From NCBI RefSeq assembly GCF_900143265.1, contig NZ_FRDJ01000003.1, positions 124,001 to 188,000 of the forward strand: a stretch of 64,000 bases of DNA. The letters are read 5' to 3'. This stretch comes from Fervidobacterium gondwanense DSM 13020 (lineage in GTDB: Bacteria; Thermotogota; Thermotogae; Thermotogales; Fervidobacteriaceae). Under the pieces are notes generated by a model, which made no database searches, was not told the origin of the DNA, and saw only the letters and a program-made list of their open reading frames with translations. Positions within the stretch are counted from its first letter, which is position 1. Each line of letters begins with the position of its first letter. Below are positions 9,024 to 17,662 of this stretch, one piece after another. Position numbers and translations under genes: made by a program.

Positions 9024-9914
9024 TTACACTTTGAAATCAATCTGCCTGACTGTTCCAACATTCCCATCTTCTGAGAGGTATATTCCTGTGCTTTTTTGCA
9101 CTGAATCAGCATAGTCAAACGGTGTACTCACACTGCCAAGAAATATTGCACCAACGTTTAAATCAAGTAAACCTACTACTTGCTCTCTACCGTTTTCGTC
9201 AATCGTCCAAATCTTTATCTTCAAGAACTCCAAATCATCTTCATCGATCCAATTGTCTTTGTCTGTATCAAGTTGCGAAAGTTCTGAGAAACCCTCGTTT
9301 GTAACAGGTCCAAACAACTCTGCTGCGTTGTCAACAACGCCATTTCCGTTCTTGTCGTACACCAACAATCCAACACCTCTGCCCAAGAAGAACTTCTCTC
9401 TTGTACCGTCAAAGTTCAAATCGAGCTCAACAATCTTCTGAGAGCCAGTCTTATCCTTCAAATCAATCGCAAGTGGGTCTACTACTCTACCGGAAGTCTT
9501 TGTATACGAATAGCTCAGCTGGAATAATTTTGTCTGTATGGAAAAATCTATTAACCTTCCATCTTTCGTCTTAACTTGTCCTTTTGCTGAAAAGTTGGAG
9601 TACTGAACATTTAGGTACTCCTCTTCGTTTTCGTATTCGACGATATCCTGCCCGCCTTCTTTTCTGATGCTTATTTCGTACTGCTTATCATCAGGTATGT
9701 ATATCTTCAGCTTCTTGCCTGTGAGTTTTTCGAGCATTATTTTGAGCAGTTTTATCTTTTGCAAATGCTTGTCATCAATTTGCGGCTTCTTTTCGCTAAT
9801 CTCGATTACTACCTTTTCTGGAACGTGGTATTTTCTTATCTTACTTGAGAACTTTGAGTAATTTATCGCAAGGTTTTCAGATGACAACTCGACGTTGTAG
9901 TCATCGATGCGCAT
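9024..9914 (-). CDS. Hypothetical protein with EF-hand-like calcium-binding loops
   Basis: No catalytic domain is recognised. The C-terminal half has two aspartate-rich loops of the calcium-binding type, DKNGNGVVDNAAELFGP and DTDKDNWIDEDD. They resemble the loops of a family found in large secreted or surface proteins of other bacteria, where the phrase D-x-N-G-N-G-x-x-D is followed by x-E-L-F-G. The N-terminal part is lysine- and glutamate-rich with no visible signal peptide. I take ATG at 9914 (GAGG 8 bases upstream) over GTG at 9947. It is a single-gene unit: its own terminator follows at 8961-8987 and the divergent esterase gene lies behind it. Function unknown. Confidence 0.6.
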   Translation of the reverse strand: MRIDDYNVELSSENLAINYSKFSSKIRKYHVPEKVVIEISEKKPQIDDKHLQKIKLLKIMLEKLTGKKLKIYIPDDKQYEISIRKEGGQDIVEYENEEEYLNVQYSNFSAKGQVKTKDGRLIDFSIQTKLFQLSYSYTKTSGRVVDPLAIDLKDKTGSQKIVELDLNFDGTREKFFLGRGVGLLVYDKNGNGVVDNAAELFGPVTNEGFSELSQLDTDKDNWIDEDDLEFLKIKIWTIDENGREQVVGLLDLNVGAIFLGSVSTPFDYADSVQKSTGIYLSEDGNVGTVRQIDFKV

Positions 9915-10041
9915 ATAGTTCGCCTCGCTTTTCAGGTATAATTTCACTTTATTTATCGGCAGAAAAATGAGGAATATTAGTAGAACCTTTTTTGGTCTCT
10001 TAACTGGTAGCAGGAATCAATACTAAAACTTCATTGTAATG

Positions 10042-10050
10042 TGCTATAAT
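10042..10050 (+). promoter_or_regulatory. Extended -10 promoter element upstream of the esterase
   Basis: TGC-TATAAT lies 30 bases before the ATG at 10080. No convincing -35 hexamer is visible 16-18 bases upstream, consistent with an extended -10 promoter. Confidence 0.5.
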
Positions 10051-10079
10051 TGTTCTAGAAAATAGAAGGGGGGAAGGTT

Positions 10080-11240
10080 ATGTTAAAGAAGGTCGTGATA
10101 TTCATCGTGTTCTTGATGTTTCTAAGAAGTGCTCTTGCCTACAAAGTCACATTCATCATCGAAGTGCCAATATACACACCAGACGATGCTGAGATTTATC
10201 TGGCTGGAACGTTCAATAACTGGAATCCAAAAGATGAGAACTACAAGTGCGTTAGAGACGGATTTGTGTACAAGAAGGTTTTGGATTTATCTGGCAAGGT
10301 GGAATTCAAAGTCACTCGCGGTTCTTGGGAGACTGTCGAGAAGGGTGTAAAGGGTGCGGAGATACCTAATAGGGTGTTGGATGTAGATAAAGACATGGAA
10401 GTAAAGATAACTGTTCTGCACTGGAGGGATTTTGTGGAAAAGCAACAAGCAGCGTTGAGAAAGACTTATACTGGAAATATCAAGCTGATTAAGGATTTTT
10501 ATTCTCCTGAACTTGGGAATAAGAGAGATATAATCATCTACTTGCCACCAGATTATGAAATATCAGATAATCGTTATCCGGTTTTGTACATGCACGACGG
10601 GCAAAATATATTCGATGAGTCAACGTCTTTCGCAGGTGTTGAGTGGAAAGCGGACGAAAGTGCTGAAGAATTAATCAAAAACGGTGCAATTAAGCCGATT
10701 ATCATCGTTGGCATATACAACACCGGAGCTGATAGGATTAATGAGTATTCCCCATGGGTTGACTCAAACTACGGTGGAGGCAAAGGAGATTCGTACGCTC
10801 AGTTCATAGTTAATACGCTGAAGCCATACATCGATGTCAATTTCAGAACACTTTCAGACAGAGAAAACACAGCGATACTCGGTTCGTCGATGGGCGGTTT
10901 GATTTCTCTGTACATCGGGATAAAATACAACGGCGTCTTTTCAAAAATTGGAGCGATGAGTCCTTCCATTTGGTTTGCTAATAAAGCATTGATAGAATTT
11001 GTAAAATCTGAGAAAGTAAATTATCCAACGAAGTTCTATGTTGACATGGGAAGTGCAGAAGGGCAGAATCCAGAAGTGCATCTGAACAACGCAAGGGAAC
11101 TTTTCAAGATATTGGATAAGAAAGATAACTCGGAAGTGTTGTACATCGAAGACAGAGGGGGAACACATTCAGAAGGCGCTTGGGCAAGAAGACTTCCTGA
11201 GATGCTCGTGTATTTCTTTGGAACAGAAGAGTCAAATTAA
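10080..11240 (+). CDS. Secreted esterase with N-terminal CBM48/AMPK-like beta-sandwich domain
   Basis: A signal peptide (about 1-20, ending SALA) is followed by a carbohydrate-binding-like beta domain (about 22-115; EIYLAGTFNNWNP is the typical CBM48 block). An alpha/beta-hydrolase of the esterase D / putative esterase family follows (about 130-385). The nucleophile is Ser270 in GSSMGG, and the catalytic His is probably His363 in GGTHSEGAWARRLP. It resembles a Thermotoga maritima esterase that carries an immunoglobulin-like N-terminal domain. It probably cleaves ester groups on polysaccharides or short acyl esters outside the cytoplasm; the natural substrate is unknown. It is followed 34 bases later by another secreted hydrolase. 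Confidence 0.85.
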   Translation: MLKKVVIFIVFLMFLRSALAYKVTFIIEVPIYTPDDAEIYLAGTFNNWNPKDENYKCVRDGFVYKKVLDLSGKVEFKVTRGSWETVEKGVKGAEIPNRVLDVDKDMEVKITVLHWRDFVEKQQAALRKTYTGNIKLIKDFYSPELGNKRDIIIYLPPDYEISDNRYPVLYMHDGQNIFDESTSFAGVEWKADESAEELIKNGAIKPIIIVGIYNTGADRINEYSPWVDSNYGGGKGDSYAQFIVNTLKPYIDVNFRTLSDRENTAILGSSMGGLISLYIGIKYNGVFSKIGAMSPSIWFANKALIEFVKSEKVNYPTKFYVDMGSAEGQNPEVHLNNARELFKILDKKDNSEVLYIEDRGGTHSEGAWARRLPEMLVYFFGTEESN

Positions 11241-11273
11241 ACAGATTAAAGGAATGAAAGGTGGTGGGATAGG

Positions 11274-12266
11274 ATGGGAAAGAAGGGTATTTTGGTAGTT
11301 TTGTTTCTGACACTTGTTGTTAAAATCTTTGGTTGGAGCGGACATGAGGCATATACTTACTTGGTTGTTAAGTCACTTAATTTTAACATGGATAAGCTAA
11401 TAGAGATAAAACCATACACATATAACGAATCTCGGGTTTATAATACGAAGTTTTATTACACCGATGATTTTGCAGGTCAAAGGAAGTTTTTCGACCCGCT
11501 CGGTGATGGAAAGTTTCCATCAGATCCAGCACCTGTTGATGGAAAACTTCCAGTGTGGCAGATTTTGACAATTTATGCGCAATTTCCGGATTTCGGAATG
11601 GATGAAGGACTCAACCTTTCACCACTCCAAGCACTTATAGGCAACAGCCAAGGCGTAAGACACATGAGGTATAAACTCGGAATTATCGAGGCTTTCGAAG
11701 GAGATAAGTCTTTTCTTTATTTTGTTAATATGTCACAGGAAGCGTTTTCAAAAAATGATAGCTACTGGGGGTTGAGGTTCTTATCGTACGCTTTGCACTA
11801 TATGGAAGACTTATTCCAGCCATACCACGAAACACCGGGCAGTTTTTGGGAAGTTTTGATGAGCCTGATGGATAAGAAAACTATGAATTTGCTCAACAAT
11901 GCGCACTACACGTACGACAATTACCTGTTGTACTTGATTTACTATTCAAAACATAGAGATGAGATACGAAATCTGATTGAAAGTACTCCTGCAATAAGAA
12001 TCCCATCAAATAACGAATCACTGATGAATGAGGTGATGATGTACGGATATATAAAATTCCCGCTAGTACATAGTGAGTTGAAAAAAGCATTTGAAGGTAT
12101 CCTTACAGAAAGGATACCAGAAATTGATGATTTCAGACGACTTGAAGAAGAGGGAAAGTTAGAAGGCTTGTACAAGGTGACGAAGGAGATTATAGTAACG
12201 ATGACTGGAACTATCAAGGCTTTTCTGAACGATTATCTTTCACGGTATTTGGAGTATAAAGAATAA
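11274..12266 (+). CDS. Secreted zinc-dependent hydrolase, P1 nuclease / phospholipase C fold
   Basis: A signal peptide of 20 residues ends just before WSGHEAYTYL, so the mature protein would begin with Trp21. In S1/P1 nucleases and zinc phospholipase C the mature N-terminal Trp binds zinc. The other ligands can be matched: His24, Asp106, His130, His175-x3-Asp179-x5-His185 (in ALHYMEDLFQPYHE) and His211-x3-Asp215. The last pair (His/Asp) is the P1-nuclease form; phospholipase C has His/Glu. The protein would hydrolyse nucleic acid or phospholipid in the periplasm or outside; which one cannot be told. It is cotranscribed with the esterase and closed by the terminator at 12338. Confidence 0.75.
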   Translation: MGKKGILVVLFLTLVVKIFGWSGHEAYTYLVVKSLNFNMDKLIEIKPYTYNESRVYNTKFYYTDDFAGQRKFFDPLGDGKFPSDPAPVDGKLPVWQILTIYAQFPDFGMDEGLNLSPLQALIGNSQGVRHMRYKLGIIEAFEGDKSFLYFVNMSQEAFSKNDSYWGLRFLSYALHYMEDLFQPYHETPGSFWEVLMSLMDKKTMNLLNNAHYTYDNYLLYLIYYSKHRDEIRNLIESTPAIRIPSNNESLMNEVMMYGYIKFPLVHSELKKAFEGILTERIPEIDDFRRLEEEGKLEGLYKVTKEIIVTMTGTIKAFLNDYLSRYLEYKE

Positions 12267-12337
12267 ACGTGTTTTATAAATATGTTTCGTCAAACATCCT
12301 TGTGAAAAGCGCAAAATCTTTTGAATTTTTGTCCATG

Positions 12338-12368
12338 CGTGGAGTTTTTCGAACTCCACGTTTTTTTC
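12338..12368 (+). terminator. Rho-independent terminator of the secreted hydrolase pair
   Basis: A 9-bp stem CGTGGAGTT/AACTCCACG with a 5-base loop is followed by TTTTTTT. It lies 72 bases after the stop at 12266. A possible -10 (TATAAT at 12378-12383) for glyA follows at once. Confidence 0.9.
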
Positions 12369-12440
12369 TTGTTGATATATAATCTTATCGTACAAGCGTA
12401 AATTCTTGTAGTTTATTAGCTCAAATTGGGAGGTGTAGCT

Positions 12441-13718
12441 ATGTGGGAAAGCGTTAAGAGGAGCGATCCAGAGATTTATGAGGTTATTTTAAAAGAATGG
12501 GAAAGGCAAGAATATGGGCTTGAGCTAATTGCCTCTGAGAATTTTGTGTCTCCAGCTGTCATGGAGGCTATGGGAAGTGTTTTGACAAACAAGTATGCGG
12601 AGGGTTATCCAAAGAAAAGATACTACGGTGGTTGTGAATGGGTTGATGTTGCAGAGACACTTGCAAGAGAACGCGCAAAGAAGCTTTTCAACGCCAAGTA
12701 TGCTAACGTACAGCCACACTCCGGTTCTCAAGCGAATATGGGAGCATATTTTGCGCTTGCAGAACCTGGTTCTGTTTTGATGGGTATGTCTTTAAGTCAC
12801 GGAGGACACCTTACACACGGTGCAAGTGTTAACTTTTCGGGACAGATATATAAAGTTGTCCAGTACGGAGTGAATCCTCAAACGGAAGTAATTGACTACG
12901 ATGAAGTCAGGAGATTAGCATTAGAGCACAGACCAAAGATAATCGTAGCGGGTGGAAGTGCTTACTCAAGGATTATCGACTTCAAGAGGTTTAGAGAAAT
13001 AGCAGATGAAGTTGGTGCTTACCTCGTTGTCGATATGGCACACTTTGCTGGTTTGGTGGCAGCGGGGTTATATCCAAATCCTCTTGAATACGCACATGTT
13101 GTGACAAGTACGACACATAAGACATTGAGAGGTCCGCGCGGTGGTTTGATTCTTACAAACGACGAAGAAATCTACAAGGCGATAAATAAAGCGATATTCC
13201 CCGGAATACAGGGCGGTCCGCTGATGCACGTTATCGCAGCTAAGGCTGTATGTTTCAAAGAAGCGTTGACTGATGAGTTTAAAGAATATCAAAAACAGAT
13301 AGTAGCAAACGCAAAAGCTCTTGCAAAAGCCCTTGAAAGTAGGGGGTTGAGAATCGTTTCCGGCGGTACCGATACACACTTGATGCTCGTTGACCTTAAC
13401 CCGCTCAACGTAACGGGTAAAGCTGCAGAAACAGCACTCGGATATTGCCATATAACAGTCAATAAGAACACGATTCCAAATGAAACAAGGTCACCATTTG
13501 TGGCGAGTGGAATAAGACTTGGAACACCGGCACTAACAACCAGGGGAATGAAGGAAGAGCAGATGGAAGAAATTGCCGAGCTCATCGTAACAGTGCTTAA
13601 GAACGTTAAGGACGAGGAAGGAAATGTAGACGAAGAAGTTGCGAAGAGAGTTTCCGACCGTGTCATGGAGCTCTGCAAGAAGTTCCCGCTTTATCAAGGC
13701 AAGATAGCTGTCGAATAA
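12441..13718 (+). CDS. glyA: Serine hydroxymethyltransferase
   Basis: PLP enzyme interconverting serine and glycine with transfer of a one-carbon unit to tetrahydrofolate. The PLP lysine is Lys227 in [12 protein letters not shown], with Asp198 and His201 in [10 protein letters not shown], and the N-terminal ELIASENF and YPKKRYYGG blocks are intact. The length of 425 is normal. I take ATG at 12441 because GGGAGGTG lies 5 bases upstream; the upstream TTG at 12426 would overlap that site. No glycine riboswitch is visible in the leader. A DUF1015 gene follows 37 bases downstream, probably in the same transcript. Confidence 0.97.
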   Translation: MWESVKRSDPEIYEVILKEWERQEYGLELIASENFVSPAVMEAMGSVLTNKYAEGYPKKRYYGGCEWVDVAETLARERAKKLFNAKYANVQPHSGSQANMGAYFALAEPGSVLMGMSLSHGGHLTHGASVNFSGQIYKVVQYGVNPQTEVIDYDEVRRLALEHRPKIIVAGGSAYSRIIDFKRFREIADEVGAYLVVDMAHFAGLVAAGLYPNPLEYAHVVTSTTHKTLRGPRGGLILTNDEEIYKAINKAIFPGIQGGPLMHVIAAKAVCFKEALTDEFKEYQKQIVANAKALAKALESRGLRIVSGGTDTHLMLVDLNPLNVTGKAAETALGYCHITVNKNTIPNETRSPFVASGIRLGTPALTTRGMKEEQMEEIAELIVTVLKNVKDEEGNVDEEVAKRVSDRVMELCKKFPLYQGKIAVE

Positions 13719-13755
13719 TTCTTAGATAAATAGATACATACTTGGGGGTGATTGG

Positions 13756-14991
13756 ATGGTAGTTAGACCTTTTAAGGCACTAAGACCTACTAAGGAAATG
13801 GTCAGTAAAATAGCAGCTAAACCGTACGACGTTGTGACAGAAGAGCAAGCACGCGATGTTGCAAAAAACAACCCGTACACATTCTACAAAGTCTCAAGAC
13901 CAGAGATAAATTTCGAATATTCAGCCGATACGCATGACCCAGAAGTGTTGAAAACGGGAAGGCAACATCTGGATTGGCTTATAAAAGAAGGTCACATGTT
14001 CGAAGATGGTGAGCCCTACATCTACATTTATCAACAACATTGGAGAGACCACGTTCAGACTGGAATTTTCGCAACGTTCTCAGTTGATGAATATATAGAG
14101 AACAAGATTAAGAAACACGAACTCACAAGAAAAGATAAAGAAGATGAAAGAGCCTTACACGTCAAAGTAGTAAAGGCTCACACAGGACCTGTATTTTTGA
14201 TGTACAAATCCAGACCAGAAGTTGATTCATTGATAATGAAACACGCGACCGGTGAACCGGAATACGATTTTACAGATGAATCAGGTGTAAGACATATGGT
14301 TTGGGTATTAAGAGATAGAAATGAAATCAATAAGATTGTTGAAGCATTCAAAAGTGTCGATGCGTTCTACATCGCAGATGGACACCACAGGGCTGCTGCC
14401 GCTGTCAGGGCTGCGATAGATTTCAGAAATGAGAATCCGAACTACACAGGCGAAGAGGAATTCAATTATTTCTTAGCGGCACTATTTCCACATAGCCAGC
14501 TTAAAATACTTGACTATAACAGAGTAGTGAAGGATTTGAACGGCATGAGTGAAGAAGAGTTTTTGAAAAAAGTCGGCGAAGTGTTTGAAATTACAAAGGT
14601 TAATGGTACGTACAAACCAGAGAGAAAACACACAGTCGGTATGTACCTATCTGGCAGATGGTACAGACTCGAACCTAAGACTGGAACGTATGATGAAAAC
14701 GATGTCATCGCTTCACTCGACGTTTCCATACTGCAAAACAATCTCTTAGCTCCGATACTTGGTATTGAAAATCCAAGGACCGATAAGAGAATAGATTTCG
14801 TTGGTGGTATTCTTGGCATCGAAGAACTTGTAAGACTCGTAGACAGTGGAAACTTTAAGGTAGCGTTTGCAATGTACCCAACGTCGATAGATGACCTGCT
14901 CAAAGTTTCCGATGAAGGAAAGATAATGCCTCCAAAATCCACATGGTTCGAACCAAAACTGAAGAGTGGTATTGTCGTACATTTAATTTAA
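13756..14991 (+). CDS. DUF1015 family protein
   Basis: Conserved protein of 411 residues matching the DUF1015 family (N-terminal VRPFKALRP and KPYDVV blocks). The most conserved segment is FYIADGHHRAAAA at about 204-216. Its DGHHR core resembles the active-site motif of ParB-fold serine kinases (SerK type), so a small-molecule kinase role is conceivable but unproven. It sits directly downstream of glyA. The serine genes serA and a class V aminotransferase lie 12 kb away, so a part in serine metabolism is plausible. GGGGGTGA precedes the ATG. A terminator shared with disA follows. Confidence 0.75.
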   Translation: MVVRPFKALRPTKEMVSKIAAKPYDVVTEEQARDVAKNNPYTFYKVSRPEINFEYSADTHDPEVLKTGRQHLDWLIKEGHMFEDGEPYIYIYQQHWRDHVQTGIFATFSVDEYIENKIKKHELTRKDKEDERALHVKVVKAHTGPVFLMYKSRPEVDSLIMKHATGEPEYDFTDESGVRHMVWVLRDRNEINKIVEAFKSVDAFYIADGHHRAAAAVRAAIDFRNENPNYTGEEEFNYFLAALFPHSQLKILDYNRVVKDLNGMSEEEFLKKVGEVFEITKVNGTYKPERKHTVGMYLSGRWYRLEPKTGTYDENDVIASLDVSILQNNLLAPILGIENPRTDKRIDFVGGILGIEELVRLVDSGNFKVAFAMYPTSIDDLLKVSDEGKIMPPKSTWFEPKLKSGIVVHLI

Positions 14992-15005
14992 GAGAACGGC
15001 AATTG

Positions 15006-15032
15006 AAAAGGCGCGTCTTACACGCGCCTTTT
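15006..15032. terminator. Bidirectional terminator between the DUF1015 gene and disA
   Basis: An 11-bp stem AAAAGGCGCGT/ACGCGCCTTTT with a 5-base loop gives U-runs on both strands. The last codons and TAA stop of disA lie inside the hairpin. Confidence 0.85.
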
Positions 15033-16088
15033 CTTTATCTCTCTTAGTCTTTTTACAATTGCTTTTGCACGTTTTGAGCCTATGCCGTCCACTTTTTGAA
15101 GCACACTTGCGTTCGTCTTAACCAGTTTATCGATACTGTGGAATGATTTTATGACATTTTGTGAAATGTTCATGGGTATGTGAACTTCGTTCCTTAGAAT
15201 TCTGTAACCTCGGGGACTTACACGTACTTCTGAAAGTTGCTGGATGTTTGGTACATCGTATCCAAGAGCTTTAGAGACGTTCATTATCTTGTGCTCGGAT
15301 TTGGTTATTGCTTCCGTTATCTTTGCCGCTTCTTCCTCTGTTACCTCTTTTTTCGAATAATCCATAACTAAAAGTTTTATGATTTCGTCCAGATCGCTCA
15401 GTACTTCTCTTAATCTGAGCTGAGCCAATTTTCCCTCGTTTCCAAGTTCTATTATGCTTGTTTGAATATTTGCAGAGATCGTGTTGATCTCAACACCTCT
15501 AATCAACAATTCGCATACGAATTCCAACGGTACACGTCCTTCGATCTCAATTTCGTCGAGACGCTCCAAATCCCTGTCAAAAGATTCTCTGAAGCGCTCG
15601 AGTGCGTTTATCGTTTGACCAACTTTTGTCAGGACGAAGTTTATATCCTCGAAAACGTGTTTTCTATCTCTGTAATACAATGTGACAACGTTCCGTCTCT
15701 TGGAAATTGCGACGACCATTTTGCCAAGTTGCTTGGCAACTCTTTCTGCAGTTCGGTGCCGCGTGCCTGTTTCAGATGTTGGAATGCTCGGATCCGGCAC
15801 AAGATGAACGTTTGCTGCCAATATCTTCGTCGCGTTTTCATCCATTACTATTGCTCCATCCATTTTTGATAATTCGTATAGTTTTTCCGGTGTAAATGGA
15901 CAGTCTAGCCTGAAACCTGACTGAAAAACATTGCTGTTTTTCATATCATCTTCATTGATGAAAACAATTAACGCGCCAAGTTGAGCGTGTATTATGTCAT
16001 CGAGCGCTCTTCGCAGTTTTGTACCAGGTGATAATAGCTTTATTTTCTCGAGGATATCCTGAGTTGTTTGTTCGGTATAGTCAGGCAT
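15018..16088 (-). CDS. disA: DNA integrity scanning diadenylate cyclase DisA
   Basis: Makes cyclic di-AMP from two ATP and scans DNA for branched structures. The DAC domain has both signature motifs, DGA at 77-79 and RHR at 110-112 (GTRHRTAERVAK). A central helical region follows, and the C-terminal helix-hairpin-helix (VDGIGSKRAKAIVKRL) binds DNA. The length of 356 is normal. AGGAGG lies upstream of the ATG. It is transcribed alone, divergent from the ROK kinase gene. No radA or clpC neighbour is seen, unlike in Bacillus. Confidence 0.96.
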   Translation of the reverse strand: MPDYTEQTTQDILEKIKLLSPGTKLRRALDDIIHAQLGALIVFINEDDMKNSNVFQSGFRLDCPFTPEKLYELSKMDGAIVMDENATKILAANVHLVPDPSIPTSETGTRHRTAERVAKQLGKMVVAISKRRNVVTLYYRDRKHVFEDINFVLTKVGQTINALERFRESFDRDLERLDEIEIEGRVPLEFVCELLIRGVEINTISANIQTSIIELGNEGKLAQLRLREVLSDLDEIIKLLVMDYSKKEVTEEEAAKITEAITKSEHKIMNVSKALGYDVPNIQQLSEVRVSPRGYRILRNEVHIPMNISQNVIKSFHSIDKLVKTNASVLQKVDGIGSKRAKAIVKRLREIKKRRV

Positions 16089-16180
16089 CTCTACAACTTT
16101 CCTCCTGATAAAGAATTTAGAATTTAAATTGTACTTGTTGCTCTATTTCAAATTCTATTATACAATATATACCGAAAGTG

Positions 16181-16189
16181 TGTTATAAT
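16181..16189 (+). promoter_or_regulatory. Extended -10 element for the ROK kinase operon
   Basis: TGT-TATAAT lies 44 bases before the GTG at 16233. A second TATAAT on the minus strand (16162-16157) probably serves disA, so the two promoters would overlap back to back. Confidence 0.5.
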
Positions 16190-16232
16190 GAATTGAGAAT
16201 TTTTTCTAATTATTACTAAGGAGGAATCGAAA

Positions 16233-17162
16233 GTGTACGTAGTTGGTATAGACTTAGGTGGAACCTTTTTTAAGGTTGGGCTTGTGGATACCGAAAGTGG
16301 TGAGATTCTCCGAAAAGTTGAATGGGAAACTCGAGTAGCGGAAGGTAAGGAAAAAGTAGTTAAAAGAATGGCTCAGGCAGTTTTAGAGGTTAGCAATGGT
16401 GAGGACTATATTGGTGTTGGAATAGGCTCTCCTGGCTCGATTGACCACGATAATGGAATTGTAAGGTTCTCCCCTAATTTCCCTGACTGGATAAATTTCA
16501 ATCTTGGTGGAACTCTCTCAAAGTTGCTAAATAAGCCTGTTTTTGTTGAGAATGATGCAAACGCATTTGTGCTTGGTGAAAAATGGTTTGGAGCAGGTAA
16601 AGGTCATGAACACATAGTAGCCTTGACGTTGGGAACAGGTGTTGGCGGTGGTGTCATTTCACATGGGAAACTCATAACAGGAAAAGATGGAATAGGGACT
16701 GAACTTGGTCACGTTATAGTAGAACCCAACGGACCACAGTGTGGTTGTGGAAATTACGGATGTTTGGAAGCTATTGCCTCGGCAACTGCAATAAGGCGAA
16801 TGGCTCTTGAAGGGCAGAAGAAATTTCCGGAATCCGAGATATTCTCTGCTGAAGAGATAAATGCTAAGGCGGTGTTTGATGCTGCACGTAATGGTGATTT
16901 GCTCGGACAGATGATAGCTGAACGTGTTGTAAATGCTCTTGCAATCGGAGTCGCTAATTTTATACATATATTCAACCCAAGTATAGTAGTTATCGGTGGT
17001 GGTGTTTCCAGGGCAGGAAACATACTTTTTGCCCCACTTCGCGAAAAGGTTCGACACCTTGTTATGCCTTCCTTCAAAGATACGTATACAATAGTTCAAA
17101 GCCCGTTAGTTGAAAATGCTGGAATTCTTGGCGCTGCTTCAATAGTTTTGCAGAATCTGTAA
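16233..17162 (+). CDS. glk: ROK family glucokinase
   Basis: Sugar kinase of 309 residues. The ATP-binding motif VGIDLGGTFFKVGLVD is at the N-terminus, the glucose-binding block FVENDANAF is at about 104-112, and LGTGVGGG is at 133-140. The ROK zinc motif with CGCGNYGCLE (170-179) is intact. It most likely phosphorylates glucose; other ROK kinases act on mannose or N-acetylglucosamine, so the sugar is not certain. AAGGAGG lies before the GTG start. It is the first gene of a long plus-strand run that reaches rluB at 24339. Confidence 0.88.
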   Translation: MYVVGIDLGGTFFKVGLVDTESGEILRKVEWETRVAEGKEKVVKRMAQAVLEVSNGEDYIGVGIGSPGSIDHDNGIVRFSPNFPDWINFNLGGTLSKLLNKPVFVENDANAFVLGEKWFGAGKGHEHIVALTLGTGVGGGVISHGKLITGKDGIGTELGHVIVEPNGPQCGCGNYGCLEAIASATAIRRMALEGQKKFPESEIFSAEEINAKAVFDAARNGDLLGQMIAERVVNALAIGVANFIHIFNPSIVVIGGGVSRAGNILFAPLREKVRHLVMPSFKDTYTIVQSPLVENAGILGAASIVLQNL

Positions 17163-17200
17163 TATGATTTGTAATTTAATCACAGCATGGAGGTGCTACT

Positions 17201-17638
17201 ATGATGAAAAGGTACTTTTTGTATGCAGTTGTTCTTTCACTTGTTGTATTAGCAGTTATCGTTGGTACAGCTGCTGATTCAAAGTCTGGTCCAAAACTTG
17301 GATACATCGATCCAAACAAGGTTCTTCAGAATTACGATAAGTGGATCACGTTTCAAAAACAGATGCAAGACGAGATTGCGAAGTACCAAGCCGAACTTGA
17401 TAAGATAAAGGACCAAAACCAAAAACAACAAAAGTATCTTGAATATCAGCAGACAATCAACAATAAGATCGCTCAAACACAAGCACAAATAGAGGCAGAA
17501 ATACTTAATAAAGTAAAGGAATATGCGGAAGTAATGGGATACGATTTTATCTTCAACAGCACAACTATGGCTTACGGAAGCAGTTCGTACAACATTACAG
17601 ATGCGTTCATAAAATATCTTAAGACTGCAAAGAAATAA
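17201..17638 (+). CDS. OmpH/Skp-like periplasmic chaperone
   Basis: A 145-residue exported protein. The signal peptide (about 1-25) is followed by LGYIDPNKVLQNYDKW, the usual Skp start, then a long glutamine- and lysine-rich coiled coil (about 50-115). The Skp family holds unfolded outer-membrane proteins in the periplasm. In this lineage the client would be proteins of the toga sheath, such as the beta-barrels at 25467 and 37070. GGAGGTG lies before the ATG. Next to it is an LptB-like ATPase, so the two may form an envelope-assembly pair. Confidence 0.8.
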   Translation: MMKRYFLYAVVLSLVVLAVIVGTAADSKSGPKLGYIDPNKVLQNYDKWITFQKQMQDEIAKYQAELDKIKDQNQKQQKYLEYQQTINNKIAQTQAQIEAEILNKVKEYAEVMGYDFIFNSTTMAYGSSSYNITDAFIKYLKTAKK

Positions 17639-17662
17639 GATTGCAATAAACAAAAACACTGT

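Noticed and set aside
12267-12440. Glycine riboswitch ahead of glyA
   Set aside because: The 170-base gap holds a terminator and a short leader, with none of the conserved aptamer parts.
14514-14942. 142-residue reverse ORF inside the DUF1015 gene
   Set aside because: A shadow of the real gene on the opposite strand, with low-complexity composition and no ribosome-binding site.
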